Assembly (NCBI GenBank): GCA_012839605.1
Contig: DUNA01000078.1
Span: 1-64,000, forward strand
Length of the DNA stretch: 64,000 nucleotides
Direction of reading: 5' to 3'
From: Bacteroidales bacterium
GTDB taxonomy: Bacteria > Bacteroidota > Bacteroidia > Bacteroidales > UBA932
Below the pieces are notes generated by a model that ran no database searches, was not told the DNA's origin, and worked only from the letters and a program-made list of their open reading frames with translations. Below are positions 15,574 through 25,159 of the stretch, piece by piece (position 1 is the first letter of the stretch; each line of letters begins with the position of its first letter). The position numbers and the translations under genes were made by a program.

Positions 15574-16541
15574 ACAATTCCTTCTCTTATGATATCGTGA
15601 ATATGCACCATGCCCACGTATATTTTATCTTTAAGGACTATCAGTTGGGTGATTTTGTGTGATTGCATAATGTTGTAAGCATGGATGGCAGTCTTGTCGT
15701 AAAGAATGGTTTTTGGTGAACGAGTCATCATATCTGCTGCTGAAAGATCGTAGGGATTGCTGTTCTTTTCCAACATCCTTCGCACGTCACCGTCTGTTAT
15801 GATGCCACACAATGTGTCTTTTTCATCCAATACGGCAGTGGCTCCCAGTCTGTTTTCAGAAATGATCATGAGTGTATCTTTTACACCCGATTTTGGATGA
15901 ACAACAGGGCGCAATTGGTGGTTCATAATGTCTGATACTTTCAGGTACATCCTTTTTCCAAGTGTGCCGCCCGGATGAAACCGTGCAAAATCTTCCGGAG
16001 TAAATCCGCGTAACTTAAGGAGACAAATAGCCAGAACGTCTCCAAGGACCATTTGAGCCGTGCTACTGGATGTAGGTATCAGGTTGTTGGAGCAGGCTTC
16101 ATGGGGTATGACCGTTACCAATGTAAAATCTGCACATCGGGCCAAGTAAGAATGTTTGTTGGCAACCATGGCAATCAAAAGGTTTCCTGCTTGTTTTATC
16201 AAAGGCGCCAATACTTTGAACTCTTCTGTTTCTCCACTTTTTGAAAGACACAGTACGATGTCTTCCGGACCAACCATGCCCACGTCACCGTGAAGCGCAT
16301 CTGCAGCATGCATAAATAGCGCAGGAGTGCCCGTAGAATTAAAAGTAGCAGCCATCTTTTGTCCCACCAAGGCGCTTTTCCCAATACCCGTTATGACTAT
16401 ACGGCCTTTAGACGTATAAAAAGATTTGACCACTTCGTAGAAAGAAGCATCTATCGACTTCCGTAATGTGTCAAGAGCATGTTGTTCTTTTTCAATTACT
16501 TCAAAAGCGGTCTTTTGTATGTCTTCCCATGGGATGTTCAT
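15570..16541 (-). CDS. kdsD: KpsF/GutQ-type arabinose-5-phosphate isomerase
   Basis: A 323-residue isomerase that makes arabinose 5-phosphate from ribulose 5-phosphate for Kdo synthesis. It has a SIS domain (ITGIGKSALVGQKMAATF near residue 50, LSKSGETEE near 100) and two CBS domains (about 200-255 and 270-323). I start it at the ATG at 16541 because the upstream extension begins at TTG. The -7 element at 16582-16589 drives kdsD and the ureohydrolase gene. Its presence suggests Kdo-containing lipid A core or capsule. Confidence 0.92.
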   Translation of the reverse strand: MNIPWEDIQKTAFEVIEKEQHALDTLRKSIDASFYEVVKSFYTSKGRIVITGIGKSALVGQKMAATFNSTGTPALFMHAADALHGDVGMVGPEDIVLCLSKSGETEEFKVLAPLIKQAGNLLIAMVANKHSYLARCADFTLVTVIPHEACSNNLIPTSSSTAQMVLGDVLAICLLKLRGFTPEDFARFHPGGTLGKRMYLKVSDIMNHQLRPVVHPKSGVKDTLMIISENRLGATAVLDEKDTLCGIITDGDVRRMLEKNSNPYDLSAADMMTRSPKTILYDKTAIHAYNIMQSHKITQLIVLKDKIYVGMVHIHDIIREGIV

Positions 16542-16581
16542 TATATTTTGAAAGAACAAAACAAACGTCTAACTTAGTAGA

Positions 16582-16589
16582 CAAAGGTA
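16582..16589 (-). promoter_or_regulatory. -7 element of the kdsD operon
   Basis: TACCTTTG on the minus strand, an exact match, 40 nt before the kdsD ATG and 7 bp before the start of the divergent recQ. No clear plus-strand element for recQ was seen. Confidence 0.6.
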
Positions 16590-16596
16590 GTAAAAT

Positions 16597-18786
16597 ATGC
16601 ATACTTCATCTGAATTACATTTTCAGCTGAAAAGACATTTTGGTTTTGATTCTTTTAAAGGTCAGCAAGAAGAGGTTATTTCTCATGTCATGCAAGGTGG
16701 TGATGCCTTTGTACTTATGCCCACCGGAGGAGGAAAATCTTTATGTTACCAGTTGCCGGCTCTACTCATGCCGGGAACGGCTATTGTCATCTCTCCTTTG
16801 ATTGCTCTTATGAAGAATCAGGTGGATGCTATTCGTGGGTTTACTGAAGGAAATACAGGTGTTGCACATTTCTTAAATTCTTCGCTGACTAAAACGCAAC
16901 TTGAAGAAGTGAAGCAGGCCCTGTTGACCGGAAAAACGAAGTTGCTTTATGTAGCACCGGAATCACTTACAAAAGCTGAAAACATTCAATTGTTAAGAAG
17001 GCTGAACATTTCTTTTTATGCCATAGACGAGGCCCATTGCATTTCTGAATGGGGTCATGATTTCAGACCGGAATACCGCCGTATAAGAGAACAAATTACA
17101 ACCATTGGGAAAGCTCCTGTCATAGCGTTGACGGCCACAGCTACACCTAAAGTGCAGCAAGACATTCAGAAAAACTTGGCTATGACTAAAGCCAGGGTAT
17201 TCAAAACTTCTTTCAACAGACCCAACCTGTATTATGAAATAAGACCTAAAGTGGGCATCAATAAGGAGTTGATAAAATTTATAAAACAAAACAAAGGCAA
17301 AAGCGGAATCATATATTGTTTGAGTCGTAAGAAAGTAGAAGAAATTGCCACGTTGTTACAAGTGAACGATATAAGAGCACTTCCGTACCATGCAGGAATG
17401 GATGCGGCCACTCGCACAAAAAATCAAGATCTTTTTTTGATGGAAGATGCAGATGTGATTGTTGCCACAATCGCTTTTGGTATGGGAATTGACAAGCCGG
17501 ATGTCCGCTATGTGATTCATTATGACATTCCTAAGTCTTTGGAAGGGTATTATCAGGAAACGGGAAGAGCCGGGCGTGACGGAGGAGAGGGACAGTGCAT
17601 AGCTTTTTATAGCTACAAAGACATATTAAAATTGGAGAAGTTCAAGCAAGGCAAACCTATTGCAGAACAAGAAATCAGCAAATTGCTATTGATGGAAACA
17701 GTAGCGTATGCAGAAACAAATGTTTGCCGTCGGAAAATCTTATTGAACTACTTTGGAGAAATATACAAACAAGACAACTGCCACAATTGTGATAATTGCC
17801 TGCATCCTAAAAAACAGTTTGACGGCCAAGAAGAAATGTGCCTGGTGTTGGAAGCTGTGCTGGAGTCGTTGGAGCAATTTAATACAGAGCATATAGCTTC
17901 TGTTGTTGCAGGAGTATCCAATGCTATGATTAAGTCATACAACCACCATGAATTAGAAGTTTTTGGGTTGGGAAAAGACAAATCTGTTTCTTTTTGGAGT
18001 GCCATCATCAATCAAGGAGTATTGTTGCAATTTTTGGAAAAAGACATTGAGCAATATGGCATATTGTCTGTAACTTCTCAAGGAAAAAATTTCCTTGAGA
18101 ATCCTCAAAAATTGATGTTGCATGAGGATAGAGAAATTGAGGAGGCAGACGACGACGACAGCGACTACGGTCCTAAAGCATCCGGCGGAGGCGGAGACGA
18201 AACGTTGTTGGCCATGTTGAAGGATCTAAGAAAATCAAGGGCTCATAAGTTGCAGTTGGCGCCTTATGTGATTTTTCAAGATGTCAGCCTGGAAGACATG
18301 TCCATTATTTATCCTATTACTATAGAGGAACTCACAAAGTGCCAAGGAGTGGGAGAAGGAAAGGCAAATAAATACGGAGCGCCTTTTTTGGAATTGATAA
18401 AAAAATATGTTGAAGAGAACGATATTATAAGACCGGAAGACATAGTGGTGAAATCCACTCCAAAAAGGTCTGCCAACAAATTGTATATTATTCAAAGTGT
18501 AGACAGAAAACTTGATTTTGAAGATATAGCAGAAGCCAAGGGGATGACTATGGAGGAATTGCTTGGAGAAATAGAAGCTATAGTCAATTCCGGTACAAGA
18601 TTAAATATTGATTATTATCTGCGACAAAGTATTGACGATGACAAGTTGGATGACATTTTTGATTATTTCCGTTACGATGCTACTTCAGACTCCATTGAAG
18701 AAGCGCAAGATGAATTGGGGGTAGATTACTCGGAAGAAGAAATTCGTCTTGTCAGAATCAAGTTTTTAGTTGAGGTTGCCAACTGA
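16597..18786 (+). CDS. recQ: ATP-dependent DNA helicase RecQ
   Basis: A 729-residue 3'-5' DNA helicase for recombination and fork repair. In order: P-loop MPTGGGKSLC near residue 47, DEAHCISEWGHDFRPEY near 143, motif VI QETGRAGRDG near 320, the zinc-binding cysteines CRRKI and CHNCDNC near 375-395, a winged-helix RQC domain, an HRDC domain (about 525-600) and an extra C-terminal helical region (about 625-729) like the HTH domain seen in Bacteroidota RecQs. An acidic and Gly-rich linker (ADDDDSDYG) separates RQC and HRDC. Confidence 0.97.
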   Translation: MHTSSELHFQLKRHFGFDSFKGQQEEVISHVMQGGDAFVLMPTGGGKSLCYQLPALLMPGTAIVISPLIALMKNQVDAIRGFTEGNTGVAHFLNSSLTKTQLEEVKQALLTGKTKLLYVAPESLTKAENIQLLRRLNISFYAIDEAHCISEWGHDFRPEYRRIREQITTIGKAPVIALTATATPKVQQDIQKNLAMTKARVFKTSFNRPNLYYEIRPKVGINKELIKFIKQNKGKSGIIYCLSRKKVEEIATLLQVNDIRALPYHAGMDAATRTKNQDLFLMEDADVIVATIAFGMGIDKPDVRYVIHYDIPKSLEGYYQETGRAGRDGGEGQCIAFYSYKDILKLEKFKQGKPIAEQEISKLLLMETVAYAETNVCRRKILLNYFGEIYKQDNCHNCDNCLHPKKQFDGQEEMCLVLEAVLESLEQFNTEHIASVVAGVSNAMIKSYNHHELEVFGLGKDKSVSFWSAIINQGVLLQFLEKDIEQYGILSVTSQGKNFLENPQKLMLHEDREIEEADDDDSDYGPKASGGGGDETLLAMLKDLRKSRAHKLQLAPYVIFQDVSLEDMSIIYPITIEELTKCQGVGEGKANKYGAPFLELIKKYVEENDIIRPEDIVVKSTPKRSANKLYIIQSVDRKLDFEDIAEAKGMTMEELLGEIEAIVNSGTRLNIDYYLRQSIDDDKLDDIFDYFRYDATSDSIEEAQDELGVDYSEEEIRLVRIKFLVEVAN

Positions 18787-18791
18787 AGTTT

Positions 18792-18799
18792 TATCTTTG
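18792..18799 (+). promoter_or_regulatory. -7 element close to the next start codon
   Basis: TATCTTTG lies 5 nt after the recQ stop and ends 6 nt before the ATG at 18806. A GTTG at 18769-18772 is at -33 distance (19-bp gap). A leaderless or almost leaderless mRNA is expected. Confidence 0.6.
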
Positions 18800-18805
18800 T
18801 TACTT

Positions 18806-21076
18806 ATGCGTAAACGTACTGTCTTATTTTTGACACTTCTATCTGTATTGATGTTGGGTGCAGCAGTGTATGGTTTTATAGTGCTGTTCCGTACTCCTTC
18901 CAATCCTGTTGTTCATAACAATACGTACAAGGCTGTTCCAATGGACGCTGTTATGATACAACACTTTAGCAGACTTGAAACACTTACTTCAGATGTGTTG
19001 GTTCCGGGGGGATACTTACAAGATGTCTTTGATCCGGGAAATGGCTTGCGTAGTTTTTGGAACCATTTGGCGTCTTTTTTTGGGACGCAATATCCTATGA
19101 TGCAGAAAGCAGAGGCGCTTTGCTCTTTGCATCCTTCTGAAAAAAACACGTTGGATTTGCTTTTTTGTTTGTCTGTAGCAGAGGTGCTTGATGGAAGATG
19201 GTGGGCAGAATTTCTTTCTGTTGCAGGAATATCCTACAAGACACGTTCTTACAACGGGCAAACCATATTTAGTCTGCACAATAAAGAAGAGGTTGATGTG
19301 GTATACGTCTCTCTGTCAGACGGTTTATTGGTAGCTTCCGGGTCACAAGTAGTGTTGGAATCTTCATTAAGGCACATTGACAGGAAGAGTTCTGTGATGG
19401 AAAACAAAACGTTTGCACAGTTGGTGGAACAGACTCCTGTTTCCAAGCCTATCCGTATTTTTATCCCTCATGACAAATTGCCCGCTTTGGTAGCTGCTTA
19501 TTTAGGAAGGCCTATGCAGAAGTATGCAGCCTTTCTGAGAACTTCAGGACAATGGACTGTTTTGGACGGTTTTATCTCTGACAATCAATTGCAGGCAGAC
19601 GGATACACCTGGGTACATTCCGGAGGAGAACAATTTTTCTCTATCATGCGGGAGCAGCAACCGCAAAAATGGATGGCACAAGAGGTGCTTCCGGCAACAA
19701 CATTGGCGGGACTGTCTATAGCAGTATCTGATGTTTCGTTGTTTGTTCAATCTATGGCTACCTACAGAGAGTTTAGGAAAAGCAACAAAGTAAGACCCGA
19801 CAAAGAGAAGGTAGAATGGTTTGATTTGTTGTATCCTACAGAAGTATCCTTGGCGTGCGTTCCTTTTAGAGGTAGTTATCATTGGGTTTCCATTATTCAC
19901 TCAAGATACATACAGCAAGCAAAAATTCAGTTTGCATTATTAAACATACAAGAGGAAAACAAAGTGATGGAAAACCCGCTTCCCAATGTGTTATCCGAAG
20001 TTTTTGGAACTGTATTTGACTTGTGTCCTGACTCTCATTATTGTTATCAAGGATCTTTCATTCTTATGGGGGATAAGGACTTGCTTGCCGATCTTCTGCG
20101 ACGCAATCAATTAGGAAATTCACATTCACTATCAGATGCCATACAACAGACAAAAACTTTTAAAGGAGTCATGAACACGTCCGGTTTGACGTTGTTTTTG
20201 CAATTGTCCTCCGGTGCGGATCCTATTTTGCCGCTTTTGGATAAAAGGTATGTGAAGCATATGGATGCGGTAAGAAAATATAATGCTCAATATGCATTTC
20301 TTCAATTTTCGTCCTTGGAGGATAGGATGTATGCACACATGGCTGTTTATGGAGATTCTTTGGAAGTGTCTCCGCTTGTACCACGGCGTCGTGAACTGAG
20401 GTTGCGATCTGTACCAAAACAAGACTCTTTGGTTAAGGAGAAACCTCCTTATAAGGTGTTAAATCACTATACCGGTAAAGAGAACGAACTGTTCCAATCT
20501 CCCTGGCCGGAATGCAGACTCATTCTTAGAGATTACACAGGCAAAGTGTTGTGGGAAAAAACTATGGAAGGACCTGTGCAAGATAAAGTAGTGCAGATTG
20601 ATTTTCTAAAAAACAACAAATTGCAGATGCTGTTTGCCATAGGCAACAGGATGTACCTGATTGATCGCTTGGGACGTAACGTAAATCCTTATCCAAGAGT
20701 ATATCCAACAAGCATCTTGTATGGACCGTATGTATTTGATGTGAAAAGAAACAAGGAGTATGTCTTTTTGTTAGTTCATCAAGACAACAAGTTGGGATGT
20801 TACAACAAACAAGGCTTGCCGTTGGCGGAGTGGGAAGCATTGACGCTTCCCGGATTCCTTACAGGAGAGCCTAAATACGTATCGGGGGGAAGAAAAGGGT
20901 ATTGGGTTGTTTACACAGACAGCCAAACGTTGATTTTGTCTGTAACGGGGCAGGTTTGTGCTGTGGCTTCTTACAAAGATTGTCTTGATCCGCGTGTTGA
21001 AGTGAACATTGTAGAAGAATATGAGCTGCACGGCACAACTATTGAAGGGAAACCTATAACATTACAATTGCAATGA
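18806..21076 (+). CDS. Uncharacterised membrane-anchored protein (DUF3352-like)
   Basis: A 756-residue protein I cannot name with certainty. Residues about 7-28 form a single membrane anchor (FLTLLSVLMLGAAVYGFIVL), so the rest lies in the periplasm. The middle recalls DUF3352-type proteins, with repeated aromatic beta-strand patterns. The last 200 residues look like a beta-propeller or WD-like fold, with strands such as WPECRLILRDYTGKVLWEK and repeated VFDVKRNKEYVFLLV. It follows recQ with its own promoter and is 4 bp before DUF4834, in a run leading to the MsbA-like exporter. Function is unknown; an envelope role is inferred from the anchor and neighbours. Confidence 0.75.
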   Translation: MRKRTVLFLTLLSVLMLGAAVYGFIVLFRTPSNPVVHNNTYKAVPMDAVMIQHFSRLETLTSDVLVPGGYLQDVFDPGNGLRSFWNHLASFFGTQYPMMQKAEALCSLHPSEKNTLDLLFCLSVAEVLDGRWWAEFLSVAGISYKTRSYNGQTIFSLHNKEEVDVVYVSLSDGLLVASGSQVVLESSLRHIDRKSSVMENKTFAQLVEQTPVSKPIRIFIPHDKLPALVAAYLGRPMQKYAAFLRTSGQWTVLDGFISDNQLQADGYTWVHSGGEQFFSIMREQQPQKWMAQEVLPATTLAGLSIAVSDVSLFVQSMATYREFRKSNKVRPDKEKVEWFDLLYPTEVSLACVPFRGSYHWVSIIHSRYIQQAKIQFALLNIQEENKVMENPLPNVLSEVFGTVFDLCPDSHYCYQGSFILMGDKDLLADLLRRNQLGNSHSLSDAIQQTKTFKGVMNTSGLTLFLQLSSGADPILPLLDKRYVKHMDAVRKYNAQYAFLQFSSLEDRMYAHMAVYGDSLEVSPLVPRRRELRLRSVPKQDSLVKEKPPYKVLNHYTGKENELFQSPWPECRLILRDYTGKVLWEKTMEGPVQDKVVQIDFLKNNKLQMLFAIGNRMYLIDRLGRNVNPYPRVYPTSILYGPYVFDVKRNKEYVFLLVHQDNKLGCYNKQGLPLAEWEALTLPGFLTGEPKYVSGGRKGYWVVYTDSQTLILSVTGQVCAVASYKDCLDPRVEVNIVEEYELHGTTIEGKPITLQLQ

Positions 21077-21080
21077 AAAA

Positions 21081-21287
21081 ATGAACATTCTTATTATATT
21101 GTTTTCGCTTCTGGTTGTTTATTTTATTATGCGCCTGGCTCCCATATTGCTTTCCATGCGAATAAACAAGATGTTTAAAAAGCATAAAAACTCGACAAAC
21201 AGGGTGCATAAGAAGCCGTCAAAGGAAAAGATTATTGGCAAACAAGTAGGAGAGTACGTGGATTTTGAAGAAGTTGAAGATTCATGA
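21081..21287 (+). CDS. DUF4834 family small membrane protein
   Basis: A 68-residue protein with one N-terminal membrane helix (ILIILFSLLVVYFIMRLAP), a basic stretch, and the acidic C-terminus GEYVDFEEVEDS typical of DUF4834, a Bacteroidota family of unknown function. Its stop overlaps the next gene's ATG by 4 bp, so it is coupled to the ABC exporter. Confidence 0.85.
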   Translation: MNILIILFSLLVVYFIMRLAPILLSMRINKMFKKHKNSTNRVHKKPSKEKIIGKQVGEYVDFEEVEDS

Positions 21288-23116
21288 AACCTTTTCTGCG
21301 GATATTGGCTTATGGCAAGCCGTATGGAACGTACGGAATTGTCTATGTACTGCTTTCTCTGCTAGGAGTATTGTTTGGTATAGCCAATTACGCATTGATT
21401 GCTCCGCTTTTAACAGTTTTGTTTGAACCTCATACTTTAGATGCTGTACCGGTCTTTCCCGAACGTGCATTCTCACTTACCTATATTGTGCAGTTGTTTA
21501 CGTATTATTTAGTACGCATTAAACTAGACGAAGGTATTTTGATGGCGTTGTTGTACGTGTCTGTATGTCTCATCTTGGCCTCTTTGCTGTCTAATCTGAT
21601 GTTGTATATGACACGGAGGATTTTAGTACATGTACAAACAAACTTGGTTAGAAACTTAAGAAACCATGTTTTTTCAGAAATTACCCGGATGCCTCCCGGG
21701 TATTTTAGCAGCCGTAGAAAAGGAGATATATTATCAGTTGCGTCAAGCGATTTGAATGAAGTACAATATTCTGTGGTAGGTACTTTTCACATTTTATTCA
21801 GAGACCCGTTATTGGTTGTGGGATTTCTCACAGTGTTGTTTTATATGAGCCCGCGTCTTACGCTTGTAGCTTTGTTGACCTTACCTATATCTGTGTTCTG
21901 TATTGGAAGAATAACAAGGGCTTTGCGTTCGGGAGCTGAAGTGTCACAAAGGTTGTTAGGTAGGTTGCTCAGCCATTTTGAAGAGGCCGTACATGGTGTC
22001 CGCATTATTAAGGCATTCAACGCTCGAGGGTATGTAAACGCCAGGTTTGACAGGGTAAATGAAGTCCATAGGAGAGAAACAAAAAAAATACTCAACAAAC
22101 AGGAGCTGGCTTCTCCATTGAGTGAGTTTCTGGGAATAACCATTGCAGCCGGAATCCTTTTTTATGGAGGATGGTTGCAAGTACAAGGAAAACTGGGTAT
22201 GGGCTGGCCTGCTTTCATAGTCTATATAGGTTTTTATTGGCGTGTTTTAGAACCGGCCAAATCCATTTCAAAGGCGTATGCGCTGGTACGCAAAGGCATG
22301 GTATCTGCTGACCGCATATTTCAATTGATAGATGTACCGGGACATCAACAAGAGAAGGAAGGAACCGTACCTATAGACACATTCAAAGAATCTGTTGTGT
22401 ATAAAAATGTATCTTTCAAATACGACCCAACCGGTCCCTATGTATTGCAAAACATAAATTTGAAAATACCTAAAGGGCAGGTTGTTGCATGGATAGGACC
22501 TTCCGGAGCCGGAAAAACCACAATGGCAGATTTGCTATCCGGGTTTTATGGTGTACAAGAGGGGGAAATTCTATTGGACGGTATCCAAATACAAAAATAC
22601 AGAAGAAAAGATTTGGCAAAACAAATAGGAGTCGTCACGCAGGAAGCCATCTTATTTAACGATACTGTTGCAAATAATATTACCTTTGGATTGAAAAATG
22701 TTCCACAGGCAGACATAGAACAAGCTGCAAAAACAGCTAATGCTCATAATTTTATTATAGAGATGGAACACGGGTACTATACAAATATCGGCGATAGAGG
22801 AGATAAACTTTCAGGAGGCCAAAGACAAAGATTGGCTATAGCCCGTGCGGTGTTACGCAACCCCTCCCTTTTGATTTTAGATGAGGCTACCAGTTCTTTG
22901 GACCCGGAAAATGAAGCGTTGGTGCAAGAAGCTTTATCAGGTCTCATGAAAAACCGTACGACTATTGTTATAGCGCATAGGCTTTCTACCATAAGAAATG
23001 CCGATAAGATAGTAGTATTTGATAAAGGCCGCATTGTGGAACAGGGAACGTATGACGAATTATTTAAAACCAACAATTATGAATCAGAACATTTTGAAAA
23101 CAAAGTCCTTGAATGA
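21284..23116 (+). CDS. MsbA-like ABC exporter, fused permease and ATPase
   Basis: A 610-residue half-transporter. Six membrane helices occupy about residues 15-320. The ATPase domain has the P-loop GPSGAGKTT near 409, signature LSGGQRQR near 515, and Walker B SLLILDEATSSLD near 535. This layout is that of MsbA-type lipid or drug exporters, which act as homodimers in the inner membrane; lipid A-core flipping is the likely job but is inference. The gene overlaps DUF4834 upstream and the acyl-CoA ligase downstream by 38 bp, suggesting a coupled lipid-related operon. Confidence 0.92.
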   Translation: MKPFLRILAYGKPYGTYGIVYVLLSLLGVLFGIANYALIAPLLTVLFEPHTLDAVPVFPERAFSLTYIVQLFTYYLVRIKLDEGILMALLYVSVCLILASLLSNLMLYMTRRILVHVQTNLVRNLRNHVFSEITRMPPGYFSSRRKGDILSVASSDLNEVQYSVVGTFHILFRDPLLVVGFLTVLFYMSPRLTLVALLTLPISVFCIGRITRALRSGAEVSQRLLGRLLSHFEEAVHGVRIIKAFNARGYVNARFDRVNEVHRRETKKILNKQELASPLSEFLGITIAAGILFYGGWLQVQGKLGMGWPAFIVYIGFYWRVLEPAKSISKAYALVRKGMVSADRIFQLIDVPGHQQEKEGTVPIDTFKESVVYKNVSFKYDPTGPYVLQNINLKIPKGQVVAWIGPSGAGKTTMADLLSGFYGVQEGEILLDGIQIQKYRRKDLAKQIGVVTQEAILFNDTVANNITFGLKNVPQADIEQAAKTANAHNFIIEMEHGYYTNIGDRGDKLSGGQRQRLAIARAVLRNPSLLILDEATSSLDPENEALVQEALSGLMKNRTTIVIAHRLSTIRNADKIVVFDKGRIVEQGTYDELFKTNNYESEHFENKVLE

Positions 23117-24749
23117 GCTTTTTGAAAAAAGTTTTAAAAAGTATTGGGATTTCAAAGCTCTGACAGATTTTAAAGGAGACACCTTTTATTACAGAGACGT
23201 AGCCATACGTATCAGAACCATTCACATGGGATTTGAGAAATGCGGTTTGAAGCAAGGAGATAAGGTAGCATTATGTGGAAGAAATCAGGCCCACTGGGCT
23301 ATTGCATTTTTGGCGACTGTCACCTACGGTGCCGTTGTGGTACCTATCTTACATGAATTCAAGCCGGGAAACATCCACCACTTGGTAAACCATTCGGACT
23401 CACGCATTTTCTTTGTGGGAGAACAAGTCTGGGAAAGTTTAAACGAGGCGGAAATGCCTAACTTAGAGGCCATTGTAGGGCTCAACAATTTTGATATTTT
23501 ATATACTCCCGACCAAGAAATCACCGCCATCCGCAGAGGTCTTAACAAAGCTTTTATATCATTGTATAGAGAGGGGATGAAGCCGGATGATGTCAGTTAT
23601 TACAAGGACCAGCCGGAAGAATTGGCTTTGATTAACTACACAAGCGGCACAACGGGATTTTCTAAAGGAGTTATGCTACCGTATCGTTCTTTGTTATCCA
23701 ATGTCCATTTTGCTTGGGAAGTCTTGCCGGAAGTAAGTAACGGAGCAAAAATAGTTTCTATGCTTCCCTCTGCACATATGTACGGTTTGATGTTTGAACT
23801 GTTGTTTGAAATGACGAGTGGAGCGCATGTGCACTTTCTCACACGTGTACCTTCTCCCAAGGTCATTGCAGAAGCTTTCCAAAATGTGAAGCCAAAGGTC
23901 ATTATTGCCGTTCCTATGATAATAGAGAAGATTTACAAACAAAAACTTCTTCCGCTTCTCAAACGACCTTCCATTAAAGTGATGTTGAGGATGCCGTTTA
24001 TAGATCAAAAAATCAAAAAACGAATTCATGACGAATTGGTAGAGGCTTTTGGTGGAGAGTTTATAGAAATCATTGTGGGTGGAGCTCCTTTAAACCACGA
24101 GGTAGAGCCTTTCCTCTGCAAAATCCGTTTGCCTTTCACCATAGGTTATGGGTTAACGGAATGCGGTCCTATTGTTACGTATGCGCCTTGGGATGAGAGG
24201 CCGCTTTTCTCTTGTGGAAGAGCTGCTCCTAGGATGGAAATTCGTATAGATTCACCGGATCCTGAGAATATACCCGGTGATATTCAGTTGAGGGGAGATA
24301 ATGTTATGTTGGGGTATTATAAAAAATCAGAGGCTACAAAGCAGACTTTCACTGAAGACGGATGGTTTAAAACGGGCGATTTGGGTACCATGGACAAAAA
24401 CGGGTACCTCTTTATTAAAGGACGTTCTAAAACCATGATTCTGGGACCGAGCGGTCAAAATATTTATCCGGAAGAAATAGAGAGTTCCATAAACAACATG
24501 TCTTACGTTAATGAAAGTTTGGTTATTATGGAAGACGGGCTGTTGGTAGCACTTGTCTACCCTGACTTTGAGAAAGCAGCTGCTGATGGGTTGCCTGATA
24601 CGGCTATGGAAGCTACCATGGAATCTTTACGTGATCAAATCAATTTGGAATTGCCCAAATATTCTCAAATTTCCAAAATAAAAATTGTTCCGGAAGAGTT
24701 TGAAAAAACTCCTAAAAGAAGCATCAAACGTTTTCTGTATAATGGATAA
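23079..24749 (+). CDS. Long-chain acyl-CoA synthetase (AMP-binding)
   Basis: A 556-residue adenylate-forming ligase that activates fatty acids to acyl-CoA. The AMP-binding motif is TSGTTGFSKGV near residue 190 (Phe where Pro is usual), followed by GYGLTECGP near 355 and GWFKTGDLG near 420. I begin at the ATG at 23079, whose sequence MNQNILKTKSLNELF leads into the family start; the gene overlaps the ABC exporter's end by 38 bp. It overlaps the next gene by 8 bp. Confidence 0.9.
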   Translation: MNQNILKTKSLNELFEKSFKKYWDFKALTDFKGDTFYYRDVAIRIRTIHMGFEKCGLKQGDKVALCGRNQAHWAIAFLATVTYGAVVVPILHEFKPGNIHHLVNHSDSRIFFVGEQVWESLNEAEMPNLEAIVGLNNFDILYTPDQEITAIRRGLNKAFISLYREGMKPDDVSYYKDQPEELALINYTSGTTGFSKGVMLPYRSLLSNVHFAWEVLPEVSNGAKIVSMLPSAHMYGLMFELLFEMTSGAHVHFLTRVPSPKVIAEAFQNVKPKVIIAVPMIIEKIYKQKLLPLLKRPSIKVMLRMPFIDQKIKKRIHDELVEAFGGEFIEIIVGGAPLNHEVEPFLCKIRLPFTIGYGLTECGPIVTYAPWDERPLFSCGRAAPRMEIRIDSPDPENIPGDIQLRGDNVMLGYYKKSEATKQTFTEDGWFKTGDLGTMDKNGYLFIKGRSKTMILGPSGQNIYPEEIESSINNMSYVNESLVIMEDGLLVALVYPDFEKAAADGLPDTAMEATMESLRDQINLELPKYSQISKIKIVPEEFEKTPKRSIKRFLYNG

Positions 24750-25152
24750 ACAAAAACAATTCGATCTCCATTACCTTGAGATGGCGCGCATCTGGGCTCG
24801 TAATTCCTATTGTGAAAGAAGAAAAGTAGGTGCACTTATGGTGAAGGACCGGATGATTATATCGGACGGTTACAATGGCACTCCGCGCGGTTTTGAAAAC
24901 ATCTGTGAAGATGAAAAAGGGGGGACAAAGCCTTATGTTCTTCATGCCGAGGCAAATGCTATAACAAAGGTAGCCCGTAGTAACAACAGCAGTGAAGGTG
25001 CGACTATTTATATTACGGCTTCGCCATGCATAGAGTGCGCTAAATTGATTATTCAATCGGGGATTGTACGTGTAGTGTATAGCGATGATTACAGGCTGCA
25101 AGACGGTATAGAGCTTTTGAAAAGAGCCGGTATAGAGGTAGATAAGTATTAA
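24742..25152 (+). CDS. dCMP deaminase family protein (ComEB-like)
   Basis: A 136-residue zinc deaminase converting dCMP to dUMP for thymidylate synthesis. The zinc and catalytic residues are in HAEANAI near residue 73 and SPCIECAKLI near 95. The conserved start is RNSYCERRKVGALMVK. It overlaps the acyl-CoA ligase by 8 bp and precedes the S41 protease by 7 bp. Confidence 0.93.
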   Translation: MDKQKQFDLHYLEMARIWARNSYCERRKVGALMVKDRMIISDGYNGTPRGFENICEDEKGGTKPYVLHAEANAITKVARSNNSSEGATIYITASPCIECAKLIIQSGIVRVVYSDDYRLQDGIELLKRAGIEVDKY

Positions 25153-25159
25153 GAGTGTT

